From NCBI GenBank assembly GCA_964535825.1, contig CAZHUC010000001.1, positions 372,001-436,000 of the forward strand: a stretch of DNA of 64,000 bases. The letters run 5' to 3'. The translations under genes and the position numbers were made by a program. The notes beneath the pieces are model-generated. The model saw only the letters and a list, made by a program, of their open reading frames with translations, did not search any database and was not told the DNA's origin. This stretch comes from CAZAQK01 sp964535825. GTDB taxonomy: Bacteria > Pseudomonadota > Alphaproteobacteria > Rickettsiales > SXRF01. This document shows positions 44,116 to 52,616 of the stretch, piece after piece; the stretch's first letter is position 1, and each line of letters starts with the position of its first letter.

Positions 44116-44147
44116 CCCCTAACAGCCATACTGGTTTACGACAGGGG
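44116..44147 (+). promoter_or_regulatory. Stem that may hide the ribosome-binding site of the PIN-like gene
   Basis: CCCCT (44116-44120) can pair with AGGGG (44143-44147), which is the Shine-Dalgarno sequence for the ATG at 44153. A small hairpin (AGCCA-TAC-TGGTT) lies between. In RNA this would close the ribosome-binding site. The pairing is a reading by eye and energy was not calculated. Confidence 0.35.
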
Positions 44148-44152
44148 AATCT

Positions 44153-45154
44153 ATGGCTACATTACATGAGCAACCAAAGCATCGTGGTGTGATTATTGTT
44201 GATACCAACGTGCTTTATGACCTGCGTGCAGAAGTTCCAAAAGAATTTACGGGTGGGTTGCAAACTCACAAGCGCTTTATGGATATATTACCTTTTCTTG
44301 GAAAGAACGGGTTTGATATCCTTATTCCTGAAGAAGTGGTGTATGAGATCACACAGCATGTCGTTGTGAATGAGGGTAAAACATTAAAAAATATAGCCCC
44401 GTACCTCGAGGAAGAACATAGACTCCCGCCACGCCATGGATTTGCCCGTGCCTTTGGGAATGCGTTACATGATAAAATGCCGGGCGTACACATCTTGTCT
44501 TCAGCTAATCTTACTATTGATACTGCACATTATATGCGGAGGTTACAGGATGCAGTTGAGGAATATCCCGAACATAATGAAGCAGGAAGAGAAGCTGTGC
44601 AATTTGCATGGCGATCGGATCGTCGTAAAGGGCTAGGTGATAAGGCTATTAGCGCACATGTCAGGCGGTTCGCGCAATCTCCCGAGATGCCTGTGATCTT
44701 TGATCTTAGCACAGACCGTAAGCATGAGCTTTTTGTAGCAGAGCATCATCACCACGACCCAAAAGTTAAAATTCTCGATACAGCAGGGCTTATGAAAGCC
44801 ATGGCTGATAGTAATCTACTGCACCATGCACTGGGAGTTGATGAACATATACCGTACCAGGCCATTATGGAGCATATAACGCAGGCTCGTGGTAGATATT
44901 TGGGAGATAGAAACAGTAAACCCAATGGCTTTCGCGATTCATCCTGTGAATTTGTTGGTGATTCTGATGTGTTGATCAATGACAAGCCATTTAGCTCCGC
45001 TTTACAAGAGCTCGCGAAGGATCTAGCCCATACTCATCAAAAACATGAGAACCGTAGGAATGGTAGTGGTGATAAATATGTAAGTAAACTTACAGGCCAT
45101 ACTGGTAACGGTGTCCATGTGCCGCCAAAAACTGATACGCCAATGAGCTTCTGA
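44153..45154 (+). CDS. PIN-like domain protein with C-terminal extension
   Basis: A 333-residue protein of unknown role. Residues about 12-215 have the PIN nuclease layout: D17 in VIIVDTNVLYDL, E65 in PEEVVYEIT, D163 in LGDKAISAHV and an acidic strand VIFDLSTD near 184-188, the usual four-acid metal site. A further about 115 residues are rich in His, Asn and Gly (NRRNGSGDKYVS, TGHTGNGVHV) and look flexible. No antitoxin gene is adjacent, so a VapC-type module is unlikely. A strong AGGGGA ribosome site precedes the ATG. Codon choice looks AT-richer than serC-serA. RNase activity is inferred. Confidence 0.6.
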   Translation: MATLHEQPKHRGVIIVDTNVLYDLRAEVPKEFTGGLQTHKRFMDILPFLGKNGFDILIPEEVVYEITQHVVVNEGKTLKNIAPYLEEEHRLPPRHGFARAFGNALHDKMPGVHILSSANLTIDTAHYMRRLQDAVEEYPEHNEAGREAVQFAWRSDRRKGLGDKAISAHVRRFAQSPEMPVIFDLSTDRKHELFVAEHHHHDPKVKILDTAGLMKAMADSNLLHHALGVDEHIPYQAIMEHITQARGRYLGDRNSKPNGFRDSSCEFVGDSDVLINDKPFSSALQELAKDLAHTHQKHENRRNGSGDKYVSKLTGHTGNGVHVPPKTDTPMSF

Positions 45155-45155
45155 T

Positions 45156-47057
45156 TTACACGTTAGGAGAAAAGAAATTATATCTTTTTTTCATATTTTT
45201 TTTACGGTTAGAGGGCACTCTCTTCTGCTTGATTGGCTTTTTAGGCGTTAGTAAATAATCGCTTTTACGGGCAACCGAGATGTATAAATTTGTCAGATTT
45301 TTATCAGTTTTATCATTAGAAAGTTTTGCATCAAAAAGATCGCCTTCTAACTTTAGGTTGTTGCATATTTTGAAGTAATTGGCACACGCAACGATCTTGT
45401 CCGGGGCGTACCATGCGAACCAGCGGTCGGTCCTGATATTAGAGAACATGATCGGCCTGAAGCCACCATATTTCCTGAATACACTGCGTCCGCTTACCGC
45501 TTTTTCCGAACTGCCTATATAATCAAGGATACTGGTCATAAGATCGGCGTGCGTAAAATAATCTTTTGATGCATAGCGGCTATTATCCGGAGTTTTTATT
45601 ACTAATGTTCCCCAGTTGGAGGCTAGCATAGAAGCAATATTTCCGTTCTTCACCTGTGCACCTGATTCATCACCGGTAACGATCAGCAAGGTGTTATCAA
45701 GCAGTCCGTCATTTTTTAATGCGGTAATAAAATCTTGCAGGGCGCTATCTGCTGTATAGAAGGCTTCTTTGACATCGTTTCCAAATTTGCCTTTGAACTC
45801 TTTCTTTATAAAAAGAGGGAAATGGGTTGATGTGGTCATCAGAGTGGCAAACCAGGGTTTGCCATCTGCGTGCATTTTTTTAAGTTCTTTATGAACGCGT
45901 GGATAAAATACGCCATCCGGCATACCATACGTCAGGCCTGCGTATGGCATATCAGTATCAAGATGTGGGTGCATTACTCGTAATTTCTTATCGCCAAATT
46001 GTTCTTTTATGCCGGCGTTCTTCATAAAAAGATTCTTTTTAGAAAAAAGTAGATCACTGGCCTGAAAAAAAGTGGTGTTATAGCCAATAGAATTAAGAAT
46101 CCTGGGTAAGCAGTTATTTTTCCTGCCGTATGCAATATTTATCCATTTGTTCGGGCTATTTTTACGGCCAATGATAACCATTTCTGGCATGGCTTTTTTT
46201 GTTGTGGAAAGTATCAATACCCGCCGATACAGAGTGGGCATATCACCACATAATATGCTGTATAAGCCGTTCTCGGTAAAACGCTGATGATAAACAAAAT
46301 TCTCGTAATGAATATTTTCATCTGCTAGCTGTTTCAGATTAGGCATCACTCCATCTTGCATGAATTGCTCAGACAATCCTTCAATAGTAATAACCAACAC
46401 ATTGGGTTTTTTATCTTTTATAGTTGCCAGTGGCGCTATCTTTTCTTCTGGAAGCTCCAGCCGCATAAAACGGGCATATTCATGATCGGTTTCCAGGAAG
46501 TTCCTGTACGGTCTTTCTTCCAGGGTCGCGAAGATAGCCACAACATTTTCTTCAAAAACGTTATACTGTTGCCAGAATGGCTTGGCTGCATTCAGAGGGA
46601 TGAATACTAACAGGAGTGGGAATGCTAATATTGGTAGGCCATAGTGATATGGCAGTGCAGGTAATTTCTTTCTTATAACATGTAATATTACGAAATAGCT
46701 GAGAATAAATGTCAGCAATGTTCCAATGATCAATGGGCTGCTGAGTGATTTTATAAGGAACTGCTCATCCGTCAGGAAGCGGCTATCGCCAATGTGTAAA
46801 TTAGAAAAATTAATACCAAGATTTGCGATATTGGAGGCATAGGTCAGTGAATATACAAATACGCACAGCAAAGTGATAATGCGCTTTTGCGGTAGCAAGA
46901 CCACGATACTTGCGAATATCAATGCGCAGGAAACATCAGAAAGCAGGCTTCTGCCCAAAACCGCGGCAGATAACATGCCGCGAAACAGATCAAGATAGTA
47001 ATAAGAAAAGAGACGTGCAAGCAGTGCAACTGCCAATGCAGGCAAAAAATGCTGCAC
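45156..47057 (-). CDS. LTA synthase/phosphoglycerol transferase-like membrane enzyme
   Basis: A 633-residue inner-membrane protein with about five membrane segments in residues 1-155 and an extracytoplasmic sulfatase-fold domain. The active-site elements of LtaS-like enzymes are visible: E226 in VITIEGLSEQF, nucleophile T261 in HQRFTENGLYSIL, substrate His H412 in TSTHFPLFI, and D463 in VTGDESGAQ. The last motif is normally D-H, but the metal-binding His is replaced by E464. A Lys/Arg-rich tail ends the protein. It starts with GTG, 41 bp after phaB on the same strand. It could transfer phosphoglycerol or phosphoethanolamine to a glycan. Confidence 0.75.
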   Translation of the reverse strand: MQHFLPALAVALLARLFSYYYLDLFRGMLSAAVLGRSLLSDVSCALIFASIVVLLPQKRIITLLCVFVYSLTYASNIANLGINFSNLHIGDSRFLTDEQFLIKSLSSPLIIGTLLTFILSYFVILHVIRKKLPALPYHYGLPILAFPLLLVFIPLNAAKPFWQQYNVFEENVVAIFATLEERPYRNFLETDHEYARFMRLELPEEKIAPLATIKDKKPNVLVITIEGLSEQFMQDGVMPNLKQLADENIHYENFVYHQRFTENGLYSILCGDMPTLYRRVLILSTTKKAMPEMVIIGRKNSPNKWINIAYGRKNNCLPRILNSIGYNTTFFQASDLLFSKKNLFMKNAGIKEQFGDKKLRVMHPHLDTDMPYAGLTYGMPDGVFYPRVHKELKKMHADGKPWFATLMTTSTHFPLFIKKEFKGKFGNDVKEAFYTADSALQDFITALKNDGLLDNTLLIVTGDESGAQVKNGNIASMLASNWGTLVIKTPDNSRYASKDYFTHADLMTSILDYIGSSEKAVSGRSVFRKYGGFRPIMFSNIRTDRWFAWYAPDKIVACANYFKICNNLKLEGDLFDAKLSNDKTDKNLTNLYISVARKSDYLLTPKKPIKQKRVPSNRKKNMKKRYNFFSPNV

Positions 47058-47098
47058 TAGTCGCTTGCTAAAAGAACTCAGCAGCCTGGTATAAATAG

Positions 47099-47824
47099 TT
47101 ACTCCATGTATTGGCCACCATTGACGGAAATGGTCTCACCCGTGATGAAGGCGGCTTCGTCAGCCGCTAAGAAAAGTACTGCGCGCGCAATCTCTTCGGG
47201 TTTGCCCATTCGTCCAACGGGAATGTTGGAAATGATGGTCTTGAGTATATCTTCTTTTACAGCCTTTGTCATATCTGTTTCGATATAACCGGGTGCGACT
47301 GCATTTACGGTGATACCGCGTGATGCGGTTTCTCGAGCCAGCGCTTTGGTAAAACCAAAGATACCTGCTTTTGCTGCAGAATAATTCGTCTGACCGAACT
47401 GGCCCAACTGGCCGTTCAATGAGCTGATGTTGATGATGCGGCCGAATTTACGATCACGCATAGACTCAATGACTGCGCGTGACATATAGAAGCAGGAGTT
47501 CAGGTTGGTCTCGATCACGCTGTTCCAGCCTTCTGAATCCATTTTATGCATGGCGGCGTCACGCGTGATGCCTGCGTTATTGACCAGTATATCAACTGGC
47601 GCTCCCATATCCGCCGTGACCTTTGCGATGCCTTGTTTGCAGGATTCATAATCACTAATGTCCCATTTGAATGTTGGGATACCGTGTTCCTTGGTGAAAG
47701 CTTGCGCCACATCATCGCGAGCAGCATAGTTTGCGGCCACTTTGTAGCCTGCATTCTTAAGTGCAAGGGAGATAGCAGCACCTATGCCACGCGTTCCACC
47801 AGTTACTAATGCAATTCGACTCAT
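47099..47824 (-). CDS. phaB: Acetoacetyl-CoA reductase
   Basis: NADPH-dependent reduction of acetoacetyl-CoA to (R)-3-hydroxybutyryl-CoA. The 241-residue short-chain dehydrogenase has the cofactor loop TGGTRGIGAAIS, NNAG in VDILVNNAGITRD, and the catalytic Ser and Tyr-x3-Lys in NISSLNGQLGQFGQTNYSAAKAG. The start was set at ATG 47824; a longer frame to 47890 adds no homology. It follows phaA by 69 bp in the pha operon. Confidence 0.94.
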   Translation of the reverse strand: MSRIALVTGGTRGIGAAISLALKNAGYKVAANYAARDDVAQAFTKEHGIPTFKWDISDYESCKQGIAKVTADMGAPVDILVNNAGITRDAAMHKMDSEGWNSVIETNLNSCFYMSRAVIESMRDRKFGRIINISSLNGQLGQFGQTNYSAAKAGIFGFTKALARETASRGITVNAVAPGYIETDMTKAVKEDILKTIISNIPVGRMGKPEEIARAVLFLAADEAAFITGETISVNGGQYME

Positions 47825-47893
47825 TTTTTTTCTTTCATTCTGTTTTATTATCACACGCAGTTTTGGATGGGTGAACCCAGCCATAACCACTCC

Positions 47894-49075
47894 TTATCTT
47901 TCCACGCACATGGCAACACCCATACCACCACCGATACATAGCGTTGCCAGGCCTTTTTTAACATTCCTGCGGTTCATCTCATGGAGCAGGGTGGTGAGTA
48001 CACGCGCACCTGAAGCACCCACCGGATGACCCAGCGCGATTGCGCCGCCATTCACATTGACCTTTGCCAGATCCCAATTCATTTCACGATTCACTGAAAT
48101 TGCCTGCGCAGCGAAGGCTTCATTTGCTTCGATAAGATCGAGATCTTTTACGGTCCAGCCAGCTTTTTCCAGTGCTTTCTTGCTGGCAGGGATCGGGCCT
48201 GTGCCCATGATCGCAGGATCAACACCAGCATGCGCCCATGATTTAATGGTAGCAAGTGGTGTCAGGCCACGCTTGTCTGCCTCAGCACGCGTCATGAGCA
48301 TTATCACCGCTGCACCATCATTGATGCCAGAGGCATTACCCGCCGTAACTGTGCCTTCCTTATCAAAGGCTGCTCGAAGTTTGCCCAAGGTTTCCATGGT
48401 GGTCTCAGGCTTTGGGTGTTCGTCAGTATCAACGATGGTATCGCCTTTTTTACCTTTGATGATCACTGGAATGATCTCATCTTTGAATTTACCATCTTTT
48501 ATGGCAGCACCAGCTTTCTGCTGTGAGGCGAGGGCGAATTCATCCTGTTCTGTGCGGCCGATGCCAAATTGTTTTGCGATATTCTCAGCGGTAACGCCCA
48601 TATGCACATTGTGGAATGGGTCAAGCAGCGCATCAAAGATCATCGTATCAACCATGGTGGCATTTCCCATTTTAGTTGGTGTGCGCAGGTTGAGGGCATG
48701 CGGCGCCATGCTCATGCTTTCCTGACCGCCGGCGAGCACAATATTGCTATCGCCATTTTTGATGGCCTGATAACCAAGGCAAACGGCACGCAGGCCAGAG
48801 CCGCAGAGCTGATTGATACCCCATGCCGGGCTTTCTTTTGGCACGCCGCCATTGAGTGATGCCTGACGTGCTGGGTTCGGGCCACAACCTGCGGTGAGTA
48901 TCTGTCCTAAAATAACTTCTGAGACATCTGCGCCATTCACTTTCGTACGCGTGAGTGTTTCCCTGATGACGGCCTCACCAAGTTTGTGCGCGTGTAATGT
49001 TCCGAATACACCATTGAATGTACCAATGGCAGTACGAAGGGCACTTACGATAACAACATCATTGGCAGCGGTCAT
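47894..49075 (-). CDS. phaA: Acetyl-CoA acetyltransferase (beta-ketothiolase)
   Basis: Condenses two acetyl-CoA to acetoacetyl-CoA. The 393 residues are typical: nucleophile Cys in GINQLCGSGLRAV, the conserved GGQESMSMAPH, ALGHPVGASGARVL with the His, and CIGGGMGVAM with the second Cys. AAGGA precedes the ATG by 7 bp. With phaB and phaC around it, it makes polyhydroxybutyrate precursors. Confidence 0.95.
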   Translation of the reverse strand: MTAANDVVIVSALRTAIGTFNGVFGTLHAHKLGEAVIRETLTRTKVNGADVSEVILGQILTAGCGPNPARQASLNGGVPKESPAWGINQLCGSGLRAVCLGYQAIKNGDSNIVLAGGQESMSMAPHALNLRTPTKMGNATMVDTMIFDALLDPFHNVHMGVTAENIAKQFGIGRTEQDEFALASQQKAGAAIKDGKFKDEIIPVIIKGKKGDTIVDTDEHPKPETTMETLGKLRAAFDKEGTVTAGNASGINDGAAVIMLMTRAEADKRGLTPLATIKSWAHAGVDPAIMGTGPIPASKKALEKAGWTVKDLDLIEANEAFAAQAISVNREMNWDLAKVNVNGGAIALGHPVGASGARVLTTLLHEMNRRNVKKGLATLCIGGGMGVAMCVER

Positions 49076-49181
49076 GGAAACATCCTTATCTTTTGATGGC
49101 GGAGTTTGTATGTAGGCAGGCAGGGCGCGCTTGTCCAGCCTTATTCAGTTGCAGAACCGATTATTTCCGCAACGCACAATA

Positions 49182-50378
49182 TCAGAGTCTTTTGCCCAGC
49201 CATTTATCAAGTGGCTGCCAGAGCTCGCGCTTGGCATTATGACCAACGATCATGCTCACATGGCCAGCGCTTGGGTTTATCACTTCTGCCTGGCGGATAG
49301 CGCGCGCCAGAGGGAGTGCGCAATCATATGGCACGACATGATCGTTCTTAGGCATGGAGATAAAAGTTGGCATCCTTATGCCTTTAGGGTCGATAGTCTT
49401 ACCGCCCAGCTGCCATTTGCCAGTGGCTAGTTGATTTTCCTGTGCCCATCCTATCAGGCAGTCATGGGCGGTGCGGGAGGTCATGGGCACGCCATCATTC
49501 ACCCAATGCTCGAGCGCAACAAAATCCCGGGCGGCACGGCCATCTTCATCCAGCTTGGCAAAGCGCTTGAATTTCTGTTCGAACACCCAAGGATCGGTCA
49601 TGTAGAACAATGCCTGTATGATCTCTGCCGGCACAGTGGCGCGTGTTGCCAGTATTTCGGAGATCTTCTCTCTGTATGCCTCATCCAGTATCAGGGGTTT
49701 GAAATTATCGCAGTGAAAATCCCAAGGGGTTGCAAGCAGGGCAAGCGCACTCACATGCTTGCTTGCCAGCTGTGCAGCCGCCAGAGCGAATACGCCGCCC
49801 ATGCAATAACCGGCAAGGGCGATCTTACCACCGGTCTTTTTAGACAGATATTGGATGGCTGGTATCAGTATCTTCAGGATATAGTCTTCGCAATTATTGT
49901 TCTTTTCTTCCTCTGCGGGTACACCCCAGTCCAGCACCAGCGGATAATGTCCTTGCGCAGCCAGAAAGCGAAGCATGCTGCGCTCTTCTTCCAGATCCAG
50001 AATATAATAACGGTTGATAAGGGAGGGGACAAAAAGCACCACCGTACCGTCACGCGTGGTGGAGCTGGTCACTCCATAATCGAGCAATTTTGCTGCACCT
50101 TTGTGCCATATGGCAGGTGCTTCCTTGATATTGCGTGTATAGGGAGTACTAAAGTAGCGTTTTACGCCGGCCAGTACCTCAGCGGCGTGGCTTTCCACCT
50201 CTTTTTGCAGGGCTTTTCCGAACAGTTCCGGATCTAGCTTTGGGCTTTTTTGCTGCAAGGGCTGATTCCAGTGCGGCAAGGCGTTTTTCGCACATTGCCA
50301 CGCGGAAAGCGAGTTCAGCCAGCCGGTTAGCATCATCAGATGCAGAGGCAGGGTTGGTATGTACGGGTTTTCCGGCAT
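49182..50378 (-). CDS. phaC: Poly(3-hydroxyalkanoate) synthase, short alphaproteobacterial type
   Basis: Polymerises hydroxyacyl-CoA into storage polyester. The 398-residue alpha/beta protein has the synthase lipase-like box GYCMGGVFAL with the active Cys, the acid in MPKNDHVVPYD and the His in PSAGHVSMIVG. At this length it is shorter than class I PhaC (about 590) and resembles class III or the short alphaproteobacterial synthases that begin with PLPLHL-like sequence (here TLPLHLMMLTGWL). The ATG at 50378 is preceded by AAAAGG. Its first 200 bp overlap the small partner gene. Confidence 0.85.
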   Translation of the reverse strand: MPENPYIPTLPLHLMMLTGWLNSLSAWQCAKNALPHWNQPLQQKSPKLDPELFGKALQKEVESHAAEVLAGVKRYFSTPYTRNIKEAPAIWHKGAAKLLDYGVTSSTTRDGTVVLFVPSLINRYYILDLEEERSMLRFLAAQGHYPLVLDWGVPAEEEKNNNCEDYILKILIPAIQYLSKKTGGKIALAGYCMGGVFALAAAQLASKHVSALALLATPWDFHCDNFKPLILDEAYREKISEILATRATVPAEIIQALFYMTDPWVFEQKFKRFAKLDEDGRAARDFVALEHWVNDGVPMTSRTAHDCLIGWAQENQLATGKWQLGGKTIDPKGIRMPTFISMPKNDHVVPYDCALPLARAIRQAEVINPSAGHVSMIVGHNAKRELWQPLDKWLGKRL

Positions 50379-50514
50379 GTATGCCTTTTTGCATGGTTTG
50401 TAACATATCCAGCATAGCGTGGATAAATTGTTTGTCACTCACCACGGCAGAAAGCTGTTTTTGCCATAGATCCATCATTTCCTTGGCTAATTGCTGGTAA
50501 GTGGAGTTGCTCAT
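50179..50514 (-). CDS. Small protein overlapping phaC, possible synthase subunit or phasin-like partner
   Basis: A 111-residue protein read in another frame over the first 200 bp of phaC. It starts MSNSTYQQLAKEMMDLWQKQ, an amphipathic helix with Trp and Met residues like phasin or PhaE N-termini, continues with a helical middle (DDANRLAELAFRVAMCEKRL) and ends in a Lys/Arg/Pro tail (KPKARSGTVRKSPAKRGG). Short alphaproteobacterial PHA synthases often have such a small gene upstream. A role as class III-type partner or as granule-DNA linker (the tail recalls PhaF/PhaM basic tails) is plausible. I do not recognise the family with certainty. Confidence 0.6.
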   Translation of the reverse strand: MSNSTYQQLAKEMMDLWQKQLSAVVSDKQFIHAMLDMLQTMQKGIHAGKPVHTNPASASDDANRLAELAFRVAMCEKRLAALESALAAKKPKARSGTVRKSPAKRGGKPRR

Positions 50515-50540
50515 AATAGTATTATCATCTGTTAATCTTC

Positions 50541-50596
50541 TTGCGCTGCACTGCAAAAAATGTTACAAAAGTGACCATATAATATGACTTTATAAT
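50541..50596. promoter_or_regulatory. PhaR operator candidate and -10 boxes between pha operon and phaR
   Basis: The TGC/GCA-rich sequence TTGC-N8-GCAA (50541-50556) lies in the 114-bp divergent spacer between the pha operon and phaR. PhaR proteins in other alphaproteobacteria bind CTGC/GCAG-type repeats, so this is a likely operator. Two TATAAT hexamers follow (50578-50583 and 50591-50596) toward phaR. A matching -35 was not found for either. Confidence 0.45.
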
Positions 50597-50628
50597 AATT
50601 AGTCCATAGGGACAAGAAACGGATATGT

Positions 50629-51156
50629 ATGCAGGCTAATGCCCAAAACCCAGTTGTTATTAAAAAGTACGCTAACCGTCGCCTGTATGATACTGAAACA
50701 AGCGCTTATATTACCCTCGAAGACCTCTGCCAGCGCGTGAAGGATGGCAAGGACTTTATCGTGGTAGATGCTAAAAGTGGCCAGGATATCACCCAACAGG
50801 TGCTGACCCAGATCATATTTGAGCAGGAAACCAAGGGTTTCCACCTGCTTCCTACCAATTTCCTTCGTTCAGTGATCCGTTTCTATGACGATAACATGAA
50901 CAACGTAATGCAGCATTACCTTGAAGCCAGCATGAAAACCTTCGTGAATAACCAGGATAAAATGCGCGGTATGATGGGGGATATGGGCAAAAGCTTCTCT
51001 CCATTTAATCAGATGGAAGAGATGACCCGCAACAATGTAGCGCTTTTTGAGAAGGCTATGAGCATGTTCTCACCAATGAATTACTTTGCCGGTGGTGAAA
51101 ATGCAGAACAGCCTGAAGAAGAAGCAGCGCGCGCAAAACGCACCAGCCGTCGCTAA
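50629..51156 (+). CDS. phaR: Polyhydroxyalkanoate synthesis regulator PhaR
   Basis: Transcription repressor that senses free polyhydroxybutyrate and controls phasin genes. The 175 residues start with the DNA-binding domain, VIKKYANRRLYDTETSAYIT and LEDLCQRVKDGKDFIVVDAK, followed by the PHB accumulation domain ITQQVLTQIIFEQE and FLRSVIRFYDDNMNNVM. An acidic to basic tail (EEEAARAKRTSRR) ends it. It is divergent from phaC and its stop overlaps the next minus-strand gene by 4 bp (CTAA). Confidence 0.93.
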   Translation: MQANAQNPVVIKKYANRRLYDTETSAYITLEDLCQRVKDGKDFIVVDAKSGQDITQQVLTQIIFEQETKGFHLLPTNFLRSVIRFYDDNMNNVMQHYLEASMKTFVNNQDKMRGMMGDMGKSFSPFNQMEEMTRNNVALFEKAMSMFSPMNYFAGGENAEQPEEEAARAKRTSRR

Positions 51157-51500
51157 TCTTTCTTATTCTTCATCCGTTCGAGTTCTTTGGAAATCGCCAC
51201 CTTGGGGTCGGCGTTTAAGAACAATTCCTTGATAGGCACTTTGAACATGAAAGCCACTTTCTTGGTGACATCGGCAGGAGGGGCAACCCCTTCACCAGAT
51301 ACAATGATCTCGCCAAAACCATCGGAATCGAACGTGCGTATATCAAAGCTTTTGTTTTTTACCTTGGCCTGAAAATCATCATAGCGGCTGGGTTTTACTG
51401 CTAGATAGCACCAGAACGGGCCAGCATTATTGCCCATCTGGCCATATACCAGCATGACCATCCGGCCTATATCGTCTTCTGTGAGATCGCTTTTGCTCAT
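51153..51500 (-). CDS. Family A small protein, copy 1 (unknown)
   Basis: A 115-residue soluble protein of no recognised family. It is the last member of a six-gene tandem array and one of three homologues (with 52617-52961 and 53496-53843). Shared signature: a hydrophobic helix (RMVMLVYGQM), then FWCYLAVKPSRYDDF, an aromatic patch, GEIIVSGEGVAPPADVT, a helix KVAFMF and a C-terminal LF-x-D. AGGGG lies 5 bp before the ATG at 51500. It is convergent with phaR. Its function is unknown. Confidence 0.65.
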   Translation of the reverse strand: MSKSDLTEDDIGRMVMLVYGQMGNNAGPFWCYLAVKPSRYDDFQAKVKNKSFDIRTFDSDGFGEIIVSGEGVAPPADVTKKVAFMFKVPIKELFLNADPKVAISKELERMKNKKD

Positions 51501-51573
51501 ATGCACCCCTAAAGATTTTGGATAAGATACTGTAAAACAGTTAACTATCTATTATCAGGGGAGAAACCTAGGA

Positions 51574-52017
51574 TCAGCGCTGCTGCCCTGCCATTTGCAT
51601 GGCTGGCTGGTAGCCCTGTGCACGCATACGAGCCATCATCAGTGCCTGCATACGCTTCATGTCTTCCTGTGCGGCAAATGATTCGCGTTCAGGAGCTTCT
51701 TCTTTTTCTGCGGTGAGATATTTCACGCCAGTTACAGCAAGTACAATACCGCCGATCTTGGTGGCAAGCCAGCCAACGGTTTTAGATAATGCACCGGGTG
51801 CTGCTTCTGTGGTTGCTGCTTCGGTTGTTTTTTCTGCTGCTGCTGTACCGACTGAACCAATTTTATCAGCGATAGCTGCGCCTACATCTTTAGCGGCGGA
51901 GATAACACCCGCAACAAAACCCGGGAATACGAGTTCTACACCAGCAACGACCGCTGCAGTTGCAACGAGGCCTTTCACAAGACCACCCCAGCTGATACCT
52001 TTTTTCTCTTCACTCAT
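51574..52017 (-). CDS. Family B Gly/Ala-rich membrane-type protein, copy 1 (unknown)
   Basis: A 147-residue protein starting MSEEKKGISWGGLVKGLVAT. It has two long low-complexity hydrophobic stretches, about 12-40 and 95-115, separated by an Ala/Thr/Glu region. The C-terminus has EDMKRMQALMMARMRAQGYQ followed by PAM, nearly the same as in the copy at 52979-53386. The start is set at the M of MSEEK at 52017. It may sit in or on a membrane or on a lipid surface. The function is unknown. Confidence 0.6.
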   Translation of the reverse strand: MSEEKKGISWGGLVKGLVATAAVVAGVELVFPGFVAGVISAAKDVGAAIADKIGSVGTAAAEKTTEAATTEAAPGALSKTVGWLATKIGGIVLAVTGVKYLTAEKEEAPERESFAAQEDMKRMQALMMARMRAQGYQPAMQMAGQQR

Positions 52018-52039
52018 ATTCTTTTCCTTTTGAATTTTA

Positions 52040-52498
52040 TTATGACTGGCCGCGGCCTTTATCGGATGATGGAGGAGGTGGCATATGACCACCAGAGATC
52101 TGTCCTTTTTCCTGCATGGCGCGCCAGAATTTTTTGCTTTCTTCTTCTGTCAGGGCAGCGAGTCTTTGCTTTTCTTCTTCGGTCATTAAAGCAATAATCT
52201 TTGATTTTTGTTCTGCATCCGGTTCAGCTGATTTCTCATCGTCTTTTTTGCCAGACATCACCATGGCGGTCACGCCCGCAGCGGCAAGTGTCCCACCTGC
52301 GATAGCTGCTGCTGTTTTGCCGGACATTTCAGTAAGACCAACGCTGCCTGCTGCAGAGGCTGCAGTATCGGTTACGGCTGTTGCCGCAGTATTTACACCT
52401 TCGGAGATACCTTCAGGAATAAAACCAGCACCTGCAACCAATGCGCCTGTGGTGACGGCAACACCCCCTAAAACTTTTCCCCAGCTAATGTTCGACAT
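52040..52498 (-). CDS. Family B Gly/Ala-rich membrane-type protein, divergent copy 2 (unknown)
   Basis: A 152-residue protein with the same N-terminal pattern (MSNISWGKVLGGVAVTTGAL) and a second hydrophobic Gly/Ala stretch (TAAAIAGGTLAAAGVTAMVM). The C-terminal part differs: it is charged and helical, KIIALMTEEEKQRLAALTEE then KFWRAMQEKGQ, with a Pro-rich end. It shares no recognisable domain with known families. The gene lies 22 bp upstream of the copy at 51574-52017 and is cotranscribed. It may be a variant of the same module with a different cytosolic tail. Confidence 0.55.
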   Translation of the reverse strand: MSNISWGKVLGGVAVTTGALVAGAGFIPEGISEGVNTAATAVTDTAASAAGSVGLTEMSGKTAAAIAGGTLAAAGVTAMVMSGKKDDEKSAEPDAEQKSKIIALMTEEEKQRLAALTEEESKKFWRAMQEKGQISGGHMPPPPSSDKGRGQS

Positions 52499-52616
52499 AA
52501 TACCTAATCCAATTTCGGGTTTATCATGATTTCATACTACACAATTTTGCTGGCTAGTTGCATGACAGTTTTGTGAATGCGCTAAAACTACATGCGTTAC
52601 AGAAATATGACAGCCG

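Noticed and set aside
49431..50237. 268-codon frame on the plus strand opposite phaC
   Set aside because: No ribosome site or family features; it mirrors the phaC codon pattern.
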